Virus record (IMG/VR): IMGVR_UViG_3300049846_000568
Location: 81,809 to 145,808 of that record
Length of the DNA: 64,000 nt
From: a virus
Strand: one strand, 5' to 3'
Part shown: positions 46,801 through 53,442 of the stretch, piece by piece
Layout: every line of letters begins with the position of its first letter
Position numbering within the stretch: the stretch's first letter is position 1
Translations under genes and position numbers: made by a program
The notes under the pieces: model-generated
What the model saw: only the letters and a program-made list of their open reading frames with translations
What the model was told of the DNA's origin: nothing
Database searches by the model: none

Positions 46801-47265
46801 CTGCACCGTCTGGGCTGCAGTGGTGGGACCGCTAATCGTGATAGCGTTACCATTCTGAGAAATGGTCACATTATTACCACCAGCGATCGTCATCGTACCA
46901 GATGAGATATTTGCGGTGGCGCCTGCCGTATTACCGCTAATCACTGCGGCTGTAAGGTTGATGAAGTCATTAACGGTAGGAGCGTGGTCCCATGTTGCTC
47001 CACCGGCCCAAGAAACGGCAGAAGCGCCTTCTTGGGCGCGCAAAACTGCACCAGTGCTATTTCCAGATGTGTAGCCGGTCATGTAAATGACCTCGCTATC
47101 CGAAACGGCGTTGGTGTTAATTAGCTGAATGGCAATATACTGATCTGCTGTAAGCGTAGGGAAAGCAGGTACGGCACCGAACGAGATCGCCGTTGCACTA
47201 GACGCCATTGCGGAGGCGATAGTGCCCTGCTGGAAATTAACCCTAACAGGATAAAGCGCAGCCAT
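43006..47265 (-). CDS. Repetitive tail fibre B with high-GC C-terminal tip domain
   Basis: A 1419-aa fibre. The N-terminal about 130 residues (YPVRVNFQQGTIASAMASSA, AVISGNTAGATANISSG) differ from fibre A and probably anchor it. About residues 235-800 hold six repeats of about 91 aa (NQSVGLYGLGNTSGTSTATV ... PNAITTAMASNRGSDFV), followed by shorter GGNN-x-TLSQS motifs. From about residue 1125 a C-terminal domain (FFEPIPPLQSGSTTFAMGVS ... SNATQVTASRQVD) is homologous to that of fibre A and likely contacts the receptor. That domain's DNA is about 63-65% GC in sampled lines, against about 43% in the fibre A counterpart. A GGAGGTAGCGC site precedes ATG 47265. Glycosyltransferase and methyltransferase genes follow. 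Confidence 0.9.
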   Translation of the reverse strand: MAALYPVRVNFQQGTIASAMASSATAISFGAVPAFPTLTADQYIAIQLINTNAVSDSEVIYMTGYTSGNSTGAVLRAQEGASAVSWAGGATWDHAPTVNDFINLTAAVISGNTAGATANISSGTMTIAGGNNVTISQNGNAITISGPTTAAQTVQTQNMVSVQGSTGDISFGNANGITFGGNNSTLTASHNALTSQSNQALSGSNGSFTFQTATFGNLNGMSFYTSNGSMVGSYTVPSVPAQTNQTVGLYAAGNTSGTSSGTLDARSFTVSVAGSITADITNGRLNLSVPNAITTAMASNRGSDFVAATAAFAGTNANGTIASNGVSVSVPAQTNQSVGLYVSGQTSGTSTGTADARSLSFNVVGGSLTLDATNGKVNISAPNAITTAMASNRGSDFVQANAAFAGTNANGTIASSGISVSVPAQTNQSVGLYGLGNTSGTSTATVDARSLSVSAAGSITADMSGGTIRLSVPNAITTAMASNRGSDFVQATAAFAGTNASGTIASNGLSVSVSNQSNQSVGLYASGNTSGTSTATADARSLTFNAQGSITVDVTNGKVNLSVPNALTTAMASNRGSDFVQATAAFAGTNAAGTIASNGISVSAAAQTNQSLGLYVSGQTSGTSTGTADARSLSFNIVGGSLTLDATNGKVNISAPNALTTAMASNRGTDFVQANANFNGTNASGTIASNNISVSVAAQSAQTVGLYGAGNTAGTSSGTADARSLSFDVAGSLTVNMSNDGKIHLSAPNAITTAMASNRGTDFVQATAAFAGTNANGTIASNGISVSVAAQSVQTQGLVPSAGVSTGGNTSGNTGTTSGVPIVFQGGNGVRLSQATATDGATVVVSMLSQAYGVSSGGNTLGDTGVVQSRLVLAGGNNITLSQSTAAGQLATVTISGPNTVAQTNQTIGIYGSSQTTGQSSSSTYDARSLTLRGAGVISIGNSGGEIIISGSLPPGSGDGYNILAAGTQTAGASTSVKFADSNGVTFGMSNSSQITASVNTSYLGTDQASKYVQSWELEGNNTSGTTGSLQGSALYLSGGNNITLSGNSNTIVLSGVSFANGNNITFGLNAGTLTASFNPINVGVSTGGNTAGTTGTLDGAGAQYVFVGGSNVTLSQSINGSNGTLSIHAGPDFDFFEPIPPLQSGSTTFAMGVSSWYFQPMQVPAYVGPGRLNVLHTMGGTSQTVLQGSTGTVYASNTTGGASQSFIMSRIIALYSRGTGTNNTRLESMWAATFPISVSHSVGISLSNATQVTASRQVDLRYPSQVDISGNSTIATIQGTHATSSAGSSVGTSFFTSALASIYNILSGAVMMPIPITAQITPGNYWLAHAWVTAHTAAGSTLNPVLPALTAYGIYNSSSYNHRPFGVTAASSGSQYNPGHGVFSVQSAAPPNNVDFRDIRSYASNAIPYYNIMASSIS
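44880..46550 (-). repeat. Six 91-aa coding repeats in fibre B
   Basis: Six tandem units of about 273 bp, each with GLY-x-x-G-[NQ]-T-[SA]-GTS ... DARS ... TTAMASNRG ... GT-[NI]-ASN. Protein copies are nearly identical while codons differ widely between units. Confidence 0.85.
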
Positions 47266-47279
47266 GCGCTACCTCCGTA

Positions 47280-47720
47280 CTAAGAAACTGTGATTTGGAA
47301 GATACCACTAGCATTCCAAGTAATCTGGAAAGTGCCAGAAACCGTCGACATATCAGTACCAAAATCAACATAGCCCAATAACGGTCTTGTTGCATCGGTC
47401 GCTGGTGTGCGGTCATAAATTACTGCATAACGGGCAGTCACTGTCGATGTCGTCCAAGAAACATCATCGGCGTCCATAGTGATAAGATTGCTAGCACCGG
47501 TATATGTAATGGTCTTAGTGCTCAATGAAGATCCATTAGCCGTATAGCCAGTTCCAGATGCCTCATTGGCAACGACGTCATCCCAGTAATCGTGGGCGTC
47601 CTGATCCGGTGTATATGATGAGGTGACTAGCGCAACCCTGATATCATCAGAGTCCCAGTCGATTTCCTTGTTAAGAGCCTTCTTTAAGAAGGACCCATAC
47701 ATCTTTGCGCTGATTGCCAT
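47280..47720 (-). CDS. Small phage structural protein (widespread 146-aa family)
   Basis: A 146-aa beta-rich protein of a family I recognise from many phages: SFLKKALNKEIDWDSDDIRV, ALVTSSYTPDQDAHDYWDDV, ARYAVIYDRTPATDATRPLL, GYVDFGTDMSTVSGTFQITW. Such genes usually lie next to tail fibre or tail tip genes and are annotated as structural or hypothetical. Here it lies between an Ig-like protein and fibre B, so it may be a fibre-attachment or decoration protein. The exact role is not known. Start ATG at 47720. Confidence 0.8.
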   Translation of the reverse strand: MAISAKMYGSFLKKALNKEIDWDSDDIRVALVTSSYTPDQDAHDYWDDVVANEASGTGYTANGSSLSTKTITYTGASNLITMDADDVSWTTSTVTARYAVIYDRTPATDATRPLLGYVDFGTDMSTVSGTFQITWNASGIFQITVS

Positions 47721-47730
47721 TTAATCCTCA

Positions 47731-48519
47731 CTACGTAGTTAAGTTCTTAGAGATAACAATGCGGTACTTGTAGTTCTCGCTAAAGTACTCATAACCTGAT
47801 GTATAGTATACCACTGTCTCAGCGGGCGTGGCGGCCTCTGGGTAGTGGTCAACAGAAGGTAGGTCTACATATACGTAGATCCCATTCTGACTTAGACGTG
47901 CATCTATGTCTTCCCAGCGGGCTGGAGACCTTGAGATCTCCTTCTTCTGCACTTTGATGTTGGTCGAATTTACACTTGTTACGGCTGGTGCTTGACTAAA
48001 GGTTAGCCTGATGCGCCCGTAATGGTAATCCGCAGGTAGATAGTAGTCGCCATTGGGTGGATCGGCCTCGACAAACCTAAATGTCACGGTGTCTAGCGGA
48101 ATCGCAAACGTGTCGAACACAGTAGATACGATAGAATAATCTACAATGCTGACTTCCTCTGGTGCCGGAGGCAGACCATCAAGGGCCGTATTGACGGTAT
48201 CGCCAGTAGTGAACTGTACGACCCAATCATTAAGCGTTTGGCCCAGGATGTTCTTAAGCCCCGAAATCGTCAAAGTGTAATCAGTAGCCGGGGTTAGGAC
48301 ATCGTTGGCCCAATGCAGTGTCAGTGTTCTGCTAACAGAATTGTAATCCTCATTAAGGTCGATCGTATCAAACGGGTCAGTAATGGAGACCGGAGTTGCC
48401 TCATCTGTCGCAACTAAGAACTTGTCATTAGTAATCGAAGATGCTCTTAGCGACACGTTGAACTGAATCGTTACCTCATGAGCGGTTATGTCGATTGCCT
48501 CAACTAGATCTACAGCCAC
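47731..48519 (-). CDS. Ig-like (Big_5-type) surface protein
   Basis: A 262-aa protein with two Ig-like beta domains. The first resembles Big_5: ITAHEVTIQFNVSLRASSIT, LTLHWANDVLTPATDYTLTI, SGLKNILGQTLNDWVVQF. The second spans about residues 150-260: YGRIRLTFSQAPAVTSVNST and SQNGIYVYVDLPSVD. It contains two ATP tripeptides (DEATPVSI, EAATPAET). It is the first gene after the capsid terminator and stands ahead of fibre B. A head or neck decoration, or fibre-associated protein, is likely but not proved. Ribosome site CAGGAG before ATG 48519. Confidence 0.78.
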   Translation of the reverse strand: MAVDLVEAIDITAHEVTIQFNVSLRASSITNDKFLVATDEATPVSITDPFDTIDLNEDYNSVSRTLTLHWANDVLTPATDYTLTISGLKNILGQTLNDWVVQFTTGDTVNTALDGLPPAPEEVSIVDYSIVSTVFDTFAIPLDTVTFRFVEADPPNGDYYLPADYHYGRIRLTFSQAPAVTSVNSTNIKVQKKEISRSPARWEDIDARLSQNGIYVYVDLPSVDHYPEAATPAETVVYYTSGYEYFSENYKYRIVISKNLTT

Positions 48520-48548
48520 ATGAAACTCCTGAGTTCAAACCTATGTCT

Positions 48549-48561
48549 ATATAGTAACAGG
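48549..48561 (-). promoter_or_regulatory. Shared CCTGTTACTATAT element (copy 2)
   Basis: The same 13-mer as at 34935-34947, on the minus strand, overlapping the end of the capsid terminator stem and 30 bases before the Ig-like gene. A related GGTTACTAT occurs before the portal (55143-55151). Confidence 0.4.
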
Positions 48562-48584
48562 GACGGCCATAAAGACCGTCCCTG
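48558..48584 (-). terminator. Terminator after the major capsid gene
   Basis: A perfect 9-bp stem CAGGGACGG/CCGTCCCTG (48576-48584 with 48558-48566, 9-base loop) lies 27 bases past the capsid stop. The following TTACTATAT is only moderately T-rich, so termination may be partial. Confidence 0.75.
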
Positions 48585-48611
48585 CCATTAGTATTAGATT
48601 GTAAGTCTTGA

Positions 48612-49664
48612 TTACGCTACAGTTCTGTGAAGCTCCACATCGTAGCTGCGTGCAAGATCCACGTTCTTTGCAACTGTGATGCCCTCGCCGTCACCCACCA
48701 TTACGATGTCGTAACGCTCCTTCATCTTCATTGCGCGGATGTCACGAGTCTGGTCTGTCCACTCATCTGTGGATAGGTCATCCTTAACAAGAAGGACGCC
48801 AACCTCGTTGCGGTCAATCAGGAACACATCAGACTTAGCTGCTGTTGCACCACTGCGTGCTGTGAAGCTGACGAATGGTGAAACAATCACGTTTAGGCCT
48901 GCTGGAGCTGTTGCGTTAGCAACACCTTCCTTAGAGCCAACACCCATACCCCAACGACCCGAAGGTACTGAATCGTTGCCGTACATAACTGCATTCTTTG
49001 CAAACAGCGCCCACATAAGTGGATGAATGATGAAGTCAGTAGGGGTGTGATTCTCTGCCATTAGAACTGCAGCCATATCAATGACGTCGTCCCATGTAAG
49101 GGTATCATTCTGGGCACCGGTTGAACCTAGGCCCGTTGTGGAATCGTAGGCGCCATCATCGTTATCGAAAACGATTGTTGCGGCGTCTGCGAAACGGGAT
49201 AGAGCTAGCTGCTCCTTATAGCGTGCCATAGCACGACCTGCAGCGCGAACGTGAAGGCCAACAATGTCCCAAAGGGAGTCAGAGATAACCTCTTCTGTGA
49301 AGACAACCTTCACACCCTTCTTGCTGACCTTACCCTCGACCTGCTTCGCGAATGCTAGAGCCTGCTCTGGGTATTCCTGTCCCTCTGGGATCTCTGCAGC
49401 CTGGATTGCGTTGACGGCTGGGAACTCGAGTGAACGACCCTTGCCAAGGCGCACGACAGAAAGAAGAGGAGTCACTAGAAGCTGTGGCTCAGCTGCTTCC
49501 TTCAGGGTGCGTGAAATCACCTTGGGGAACAGGATCGGAGCATCAGGAGAGGCAAAAGCCTCCTTGATGGTTACTCGATGCTCGTCATCGATGTTGCCGT
49601 CTTCTGCAAGGACTGACTCCCAAGTGGAGACATTCTGTAGAAGTTCTTCGATGGTCTTACTCAT
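48612..49664 (-). CDS. Major capsid protein (HK97 fold)
   Basis: A 350-aa HK97-fold capsid subunit. Recognisable features are LFPKVISRTLKEAAEPQLLV, the KGRSLEFPAVNAIQAAEIPE segment (E-loop region), VSKKGVKVVFTEEVISDSLW (P-domain), MALFAKN-type helix (WALFAKNAVMYGN), and LIDRNEVGVLLVKDDLSTDE near the end. An AGGAGGAA ribosome site eight bases before the ATG at 49664 is among the strongest in the window, and a terminator follows, as expected for the most abundant virion protein. The protease and decoration genes lie just upstream. Confidence 0.93.
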   Translation of the reverse strand: MSKTIEELLQNVSTWESVLAEDGNIDDEHRVTIKEAFASPDAPILFPKVISRTLKEAAEPQLLVTPLLSVVRLGKGRSLEFPAVNAIQAAEIPEGQEYPEQALAFAKQVEGKVSKKGVKVVFTEEVISDSLWDIVGLHVRAAGRAMARYKEQLALSRFADAATIVFDNDDGAYDSTTGLGSTGAQNDTLTWDDVIDMAAVLMAENHTPTDFIIHPLMWALFAKNAVMYGNDSVPSGRWGMGVGSKEGVANATAPAGLNVIVSPFVSFTARSGATAAKSDVFLIDRNEVGVLLVKDDLSTDEWTDQTRDIRAMKMKERYDIVMVGDGEGITVAKNVDLARSYDVELHRTVA

Positions 49665-49702
49665 TTAGGATTCTTCCTCCTGTCGTTACCTTAACAATTA
49701 GA

Positions 49703-50470
49703 TTACAGCGTTAGATTAACACGAACAGCGCCAACCACATTCGCTGTATCTAGGTTGGCCCGGATACCAAGCTTGCCCGAGTATGGACCGCTCTTAGTTA
49801 GTTCGTAAACTTCCTTGAGAGCACCTGGATCCGATGGCAGCTGCATATAGGAAAGTAGGCCGTCATCGAAGTTTGAAGCAAATGACTCAACCTCAATAAC
49901 CTTACCTACGATCAGGTATGGGTAGTTGCTTGCCTCGGTGTTGTTGCCAAGTGTAGGAGCCTTGACCGGACGACCCATGTGGTCGGACGTTACAAGATCG
50001 CCTGGGCTTAGGGTGTCGTTAACACCTGCAACCAGTGGCCACTCAACATAACCGTGCGTAATCCAGCCTGCGCCCTGAGAAGTACCCTTATCGAATGGAC
50101 GATATAGGTCATACTGTGCGCAGCCGATCGGCACTGAACGTGCAGGGACTGTCACGGTATCTGTGTCGCCGCCAACGTTAGTTGGGGTTGCACCCGTCTC
50201 TAGGTCAACGGTGTCTGCGTCGCCCCATGCCTGGGAGGAAGTTGTACCGTTTGCTGGAACAATGCGGGAATCACCATTTGCAATCTCAACGACCGAAAGG
50301 ATGGTGCCCTTAGGAATAACAATCTCGAAACGGTCATCCTCAATGTCTGTGTAGAGAGTTGGTAGACCCTCGTGAGGAAGTAGGTATGCCGAAGGTGCAA
50401 TACCCTCAGATACTACGAAACGACCGGAACCGTTCTTGCCATAAACCTTACGAAACTTTGCTGTACTCAT
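49703..50470 (-). CDS. Capsid decoration-like structural protein
   Basis: A 255-aa beta-rich protein between the protease/scaffold and the major capsid gene. Segments are EGIAPSAYLLPHEGLPTLYT, FEIVIPKGTILSVVEI, VPIGCAQYDLYRPFDKG, LSPGDLVTSDHMGRPV and a final VVGAVRVNLTL. The pattern of KGT-x-LSVV then LSPGDLV is typical of head decoration or cement proteins that sit on the capsid surface. One ATP tripeptide is present in a loop (LETGATPTNVGG). Naming is based on location and beta content. Confidence 0.75.
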   Translation of the reverse strand: MSTAKFRKVYGKNGSGRFVVSEGIAPSAYLLPHEGLPTLYTDIEDDRFEIVIPKGTILSVVEIANGDSRIVPANGTTSSQAWGDADTVDLETGATPTNVGGDTDTVTVPARSVPIGCAQYDLYRPFDKGTSQGAGWITHGYVEWPLVAGVNDTLSPGDLVTSDHMGRPVKAPTLGNNTEASNYPYLIVGKVIEVESFASNFDDGLLSYMQLPSDPGALKEVYELTKSGPYSGKLGIRANLDTANVVGAVRVNLTL

Positions 50471-50495
50471 TTAGTCTTACCCCTTTAAGGTAGAA

Positions 50496-52163
50496 TTACA
50501 GTGCCCTGCGACCCATTAGAGTGTCGGTTAGGAGATCCTCGAAAGCCTTAGTAGGATCCTTCGCCTCTTCCTCAACCTCTGCATCTACGGTGTCGACATT
50601 TTCCTCGCCCTCAACAGCGGCAATCTTGGGCTCTACGACGCCAGTAGGCATCTCGCGCTCAGTTGCTACCATCTTAGGCATTGCTGCTAGATCGCGAAGT
50701 GAATCAGCCAGCGAAGATGCGGTGCGACCTGCATGCTCCTCAATTGCCTCTGCACGACGAGATGACTCCTCAAGACCAGCTGTGATCTTTGCATCAACTA
50801 CTCGCTCTGCGAGCGTGCGATGTAGGGCCTTCTTTAGTCTAGCATTCTCTTCCTCAAGAGCCGTGACACGTGACTGAAGCTCGTCAACATCGTGCTCAGC
50901 CTCGACAGCATTTGTCTCGGTGAGGTCTGTATCGTCAGCCTGCTCACTTGCCTGGTCTCCCTCAGCTACCGCTTCGCCCTCTTCCTCGACAGCCTCTTCG
51001 ACTGTCTCGGACTCTTCGGACTCACGGGTGTCTGATGCGTCATCTGAATCTTCGGCCTCAGCAGTTGTATCCTGAGCTTGCTCAGCCTCTTCGGTTTCTG
51101 ACTGGTCATCTGACTCTGTAGTGGTATCTGCGTCAGTTTCTTCGGCCTCACTCTGCTCAGTAGCTTCTGCCGAATCATCTGAGGCTTCCTCAGTCTCCAC
51201 AGCAGCATTCAGGTCATCGCTTAGACCCTCTGTAATGGCGAGGATATCCTCGTCCTGCTCTGCTGTATCGACATGCTCTTCGTTAGCCATTGATTCTTTC
51301 TCCTCAGAACTGGTTTCGATACCACCAACATTATCTGTAGTATCGCCTATATAAGCAATTGCACTTTCTTCATTCTCGATATTATTAGACATTCTTGCTT
51401 GAATGAAAGCGCCTTTGATCTCATGGTAAAGGGGGGATGCGTCCTTCTTGCGCATTTCGCCAAGAATGTCAACTCCACCCTCAACGCCTTCACGGCATTC
51501 CACAATGGACTCACTACTCAAGTCTAGCACAAAGAACTTGGCTGTATGATTCCAACCATCTGATTCTTCTGCCTTGTTGATTGCGCGAACGCCGGAATGT
51601 GCGTCGGCGGGTACATTCACAAACGAATACTCTACGAATGTGATGTTGCGCATTTCGAGTGTAGCTAGCTTGCCCTTGTAGACGCGACCCCTCTGGTGCG
51701 GGCACGGCATGCCGCGCAGGCCCTCCTTGGGGTGGGCCCAGTCAGTGCCACAAACAGAACAAATGGCCTCATCGGTCTTACCACCAATGGAGCCAGTAAT
51801 ATACCTACGATCAAGAACCTTTTGAATTGCTGTAGGGTCGACAATAGCCGCCTGCAGTCTTACGTATGGGGTGCCATCCTCTTCCTGATCCATCTTTGCG
51901 CCGATGACGCGACCAACTGGTTCGCTCATCTTGTCGTGGTTCATGATGATTGGCTTCTGGTATGGGGTATACCAGGTATGAAGAGCGTTTGCTAACTCTG
52001 CTGAACTGTACTGTGTGAAGTTCTGAGTCACACCCTCATGAATGGCGGCGATCTCTACAATCAGCCCATGCTTATCCTTGTATGCGCTTTCAGAGAAGCT
52101 TGAAAGGTCATACTCTACATTTGGTAGCGGAACGGTGAATGTCTCGTGAAATTCAAAAGCCAT
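50496..52163 (-). CDS. Capsid maturation protease fused to scaffold-like tail, with zinc-binding-like insert
   Basis: A 555-aa protein. Residues 1-195 are a prohead protease: KPIIMNHDKMSEPVGRVIG with likely catalytic H76, YITGSIGGKTDEA with likely nucleophile S125, then NITFVEYSFVNVPADAHSGV. Between the catalytic parts is C135-x2-C138 ... C154-x-H156 (ICSVCGTDWAHP, MPCPHQRGR), a zinc-binding-like insert. Residues about 270-430 are extremely acidic (Glu/Asp/Ser/Ala-rich), and about 430-520 form a coiled coil (HDVDELQSRVTALEEENARL). This matches protease-scaffold fusions where the tail acts as internal scaffold and is cut away. It precedes decoration and capsid genes. Start ATG at 52163 with GGAG upstream. 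Confidence 0.88.
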   Translation of the reverse strand: MAFEFHETFTVPLPNVEYDLSSFSESAYKDKHGLIVEIAAIHEGVTQNFTQYSSAELANALHTWYTPYQKPIIMNHDKMSEPVGRVIGAKMDQEEDGTPYVRLQAAIVDPTAIQKVLDRRYITGSIGGKTDEAICSVCGTDWAHPKEGLRGMPCPHQRGRVYKGKLATLEMRNITFVEYSFVNVPADAHSGVRAINKAEESDGWNHTAKFFVLDLSSESIVECREGVEGGVDILGEMRKKDASPLYHEIKGAFIQARMSNNIENEESAIAYIGDTTDNVGGIETSSEEKESMANEEHVDTAEQDEDILAITEGLSDDLNAAVETEEASDDSAEATEQSEAEETDADTTTESDDQSETEEAEQAQDTTAEAEDSDDASDTRESEESETVEEAVEEEGEAVAEGDQASEQADDTDLTETNAVEAEHDVDELQSRVTALEEENARLKKALHRTLAERVVDAKITAGLEESSRRAEAIEEHAGRTASSLADSLRDLAAMPKMVATEREMPTGVVEPKIAAVEGEENVDTVDAEVEEEAKDPTKAFEDLLTDTLMGRRAL

Positions 52164-52236
52164 CTAAAACTCCAGGTCTTGATCGAAATTCTATAGGTTT
52201 AGTAATGTTGCTAGAAGATGAAGTTCATTTTGCTTA

Positions 52237-52998
52237 CTATGAAAAAGCTGGCTGTCGTGGATCGCCACGACCAATAAACTCATTCAACATCCACCTGTGC
52301 ATAATGTGCGACGAATAAATGTTTGATGCGCTATACATCTTGTAGCCGTGTCTGGTTACTTCCGCCGACCAACCAAGATCTTCACCCTGTCTGTGCCATC
52401 GATACCTAACATCACGATAGACTTCTGGCGCCATCATGACAGCAGCCATTGAAATCTCTACTTCAAAAACCTCACCAATTGGATACTCTTCCACTTTACG
52501 CTTAGCTTTACCGCCAGGATAATCCGCCCAATTCATAATGTTCGGAAATCTATCACCTTCCGGCGTCATGTAGCATAAAGGGGCTGCGGTGCAGCCTGAA
52601 TCTGTAAGATTGTATAGTTCCTGTAAAGTATTCTGGTTGGTTAGAACGATATCGGAATCCAAAGAGAAGTACCTTTCTGGAGCGTAATTGATTGCACGCT
52701 CTAGAAGGTTATTACGGAAGTTAACCATTCTGTAATAGTCTGATCGTGCCCATTGACGCTTGTCTTCTTGATGCGTCTTGTGTGTCTCGTCTGCTCTAAT
52801 GATTCCGTCAAACACCTCTACTTCTGGGTGTCGTGAATGCCATTCCCACAACATCTCGTGGGTTTCCTCGTCTGGAGTGCCAAGCTCAAAGATAAACCCT
52901 AAATCCGACAATGGAATCGTTTGGTTCTCTATACTCTCGAACCAATAGGGTAGAATCCAATCACGCTTATATACTGGACAGCCGATAAGAATCTTCAT
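52237..52998 (-). CDS. Glycosyltransferase (GT-A type) in the head operon
   Basis: A 253-aa glycosyltransferase of a different branch from the two cassette enzymes. The N-terminus MKILIGCPVYKRDWILPYWF is GT-A-like, the DXD motif is D114-S-D116 in YFSLDSDIVLTNQ, and a late acidic EDLGW region (RQGEDLGWSAEVTRHGYKMY) matches the general base area, with HIMHRWM near the end. It is coupled by TAATG to the small gene upstream and lies between the portal and protease genes. It may modify capsid or other virion proteins; the acceptor and sugar are unknown. Confidence 0.85.
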   Translation of the reverse strand: MKILIGCPVYKRDWILPYWFESIENQTIPLSDLGFIFELGTPDEETHEMLWEWHSRHPEVEVFDGIIRADETHKTHQEDKRQWARSDYYRMVNFRNNLLERAINYAPERYFSLDSDIVLTNQNTLQELYNLTDSGCTAAPLCYMTPEGDRFPNIMNWADYPGGKAKRKVEEYPIGEVFEVEISMAAVMMAPEVYRDVRYRWHRQGEDLGWSAEVTRHGYKMYSASNIYSSHIMHRWMLNEFIGRGDPRQPAFS

Positions 52999-53204
52999 TA
53001 GTCTTTTACCAATACACCTTCATACATGTAGTTATGCGCCGTGGGTGTCACCATTTTGAGCCTGTATACATAGTACTCTTCGGGCTCTGTGCTTAGGCGC
53101 AAGCTTAGAACGGGCTGGACCCAACTTTCGGCAAGATACTCGGTACGCGAGTAGACCACCTCACCATCTTTGGGTCCGCCTATGAACTCAACTCTACTGG
53201 TCAT
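52998..53204 (-). CDS. Small phage protein, VEFIGGPKDGE type
   Basis: A 68-aa protein starting RVEFIGGPKDGEVVY and ending VYRLKMVTPTAHNYMYEGVL. This short GGPKDG ... YRL ... Y-x-Y-EG pattern recurs in many phage and prophage genomes as an uncharacterised family. It overlaps the upstream 82-aa gene by 11 bases and is joined to the glycosyltransferase by TAATG. Function unknown. Confidence 0.72.
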   Translation of the reverse strand: MTSRVEFIGGPKDGEVVYSRTEYLAESWVQPVLSLRLSTEPEEYYVYRLKMVTPTAHNYMYEGVLVKD

Positions 53205-53442
53205 CTGCGGAATCCGCGGTGGCCGCTGCCTTCTTTGTGGCCGGTCGCTGCTTAGATTCGCTATCTGCCAAACGCGCCTCTAGGCTCTCAACGTACTCAA
53301 TCAAATTGTCAATCAATTCAACTGCGTACTCAAAAGCTAGACGAGTCTGGTTATTGCGAACAGCGGTAGCAAAACCCTTGCGGACATCAAGCTCTAGCTT
53401 GAAATTGCCCTGTCGCTGTTCCTTTAACTTTGGTTCAAACAT
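53194..53442 (-). CDS. Small coiled-coil protein, unknown
   Basis: An 82-aa helical protein. Residues about 15-65 (RKGFATAVRNNQTRLAFEYA, VELIDNLIEYVESLEARLAD) form amphipathic helices likely to self-associate, with an Ala/Asp-rich tail. It starts at 53442 in a TAATG junction with the portal stop. The close coupling to the portal suggests a head assembly factor, but no family is recognised. Confidence 0.7.
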   Translation of the reverse strand: MFEPKLKEQRQGNFKLELDVRKGFATAVRNNQTRLAFEYAVELIDNLIEYVESLEARLADSESKQRPATKKAAATADSADDQ

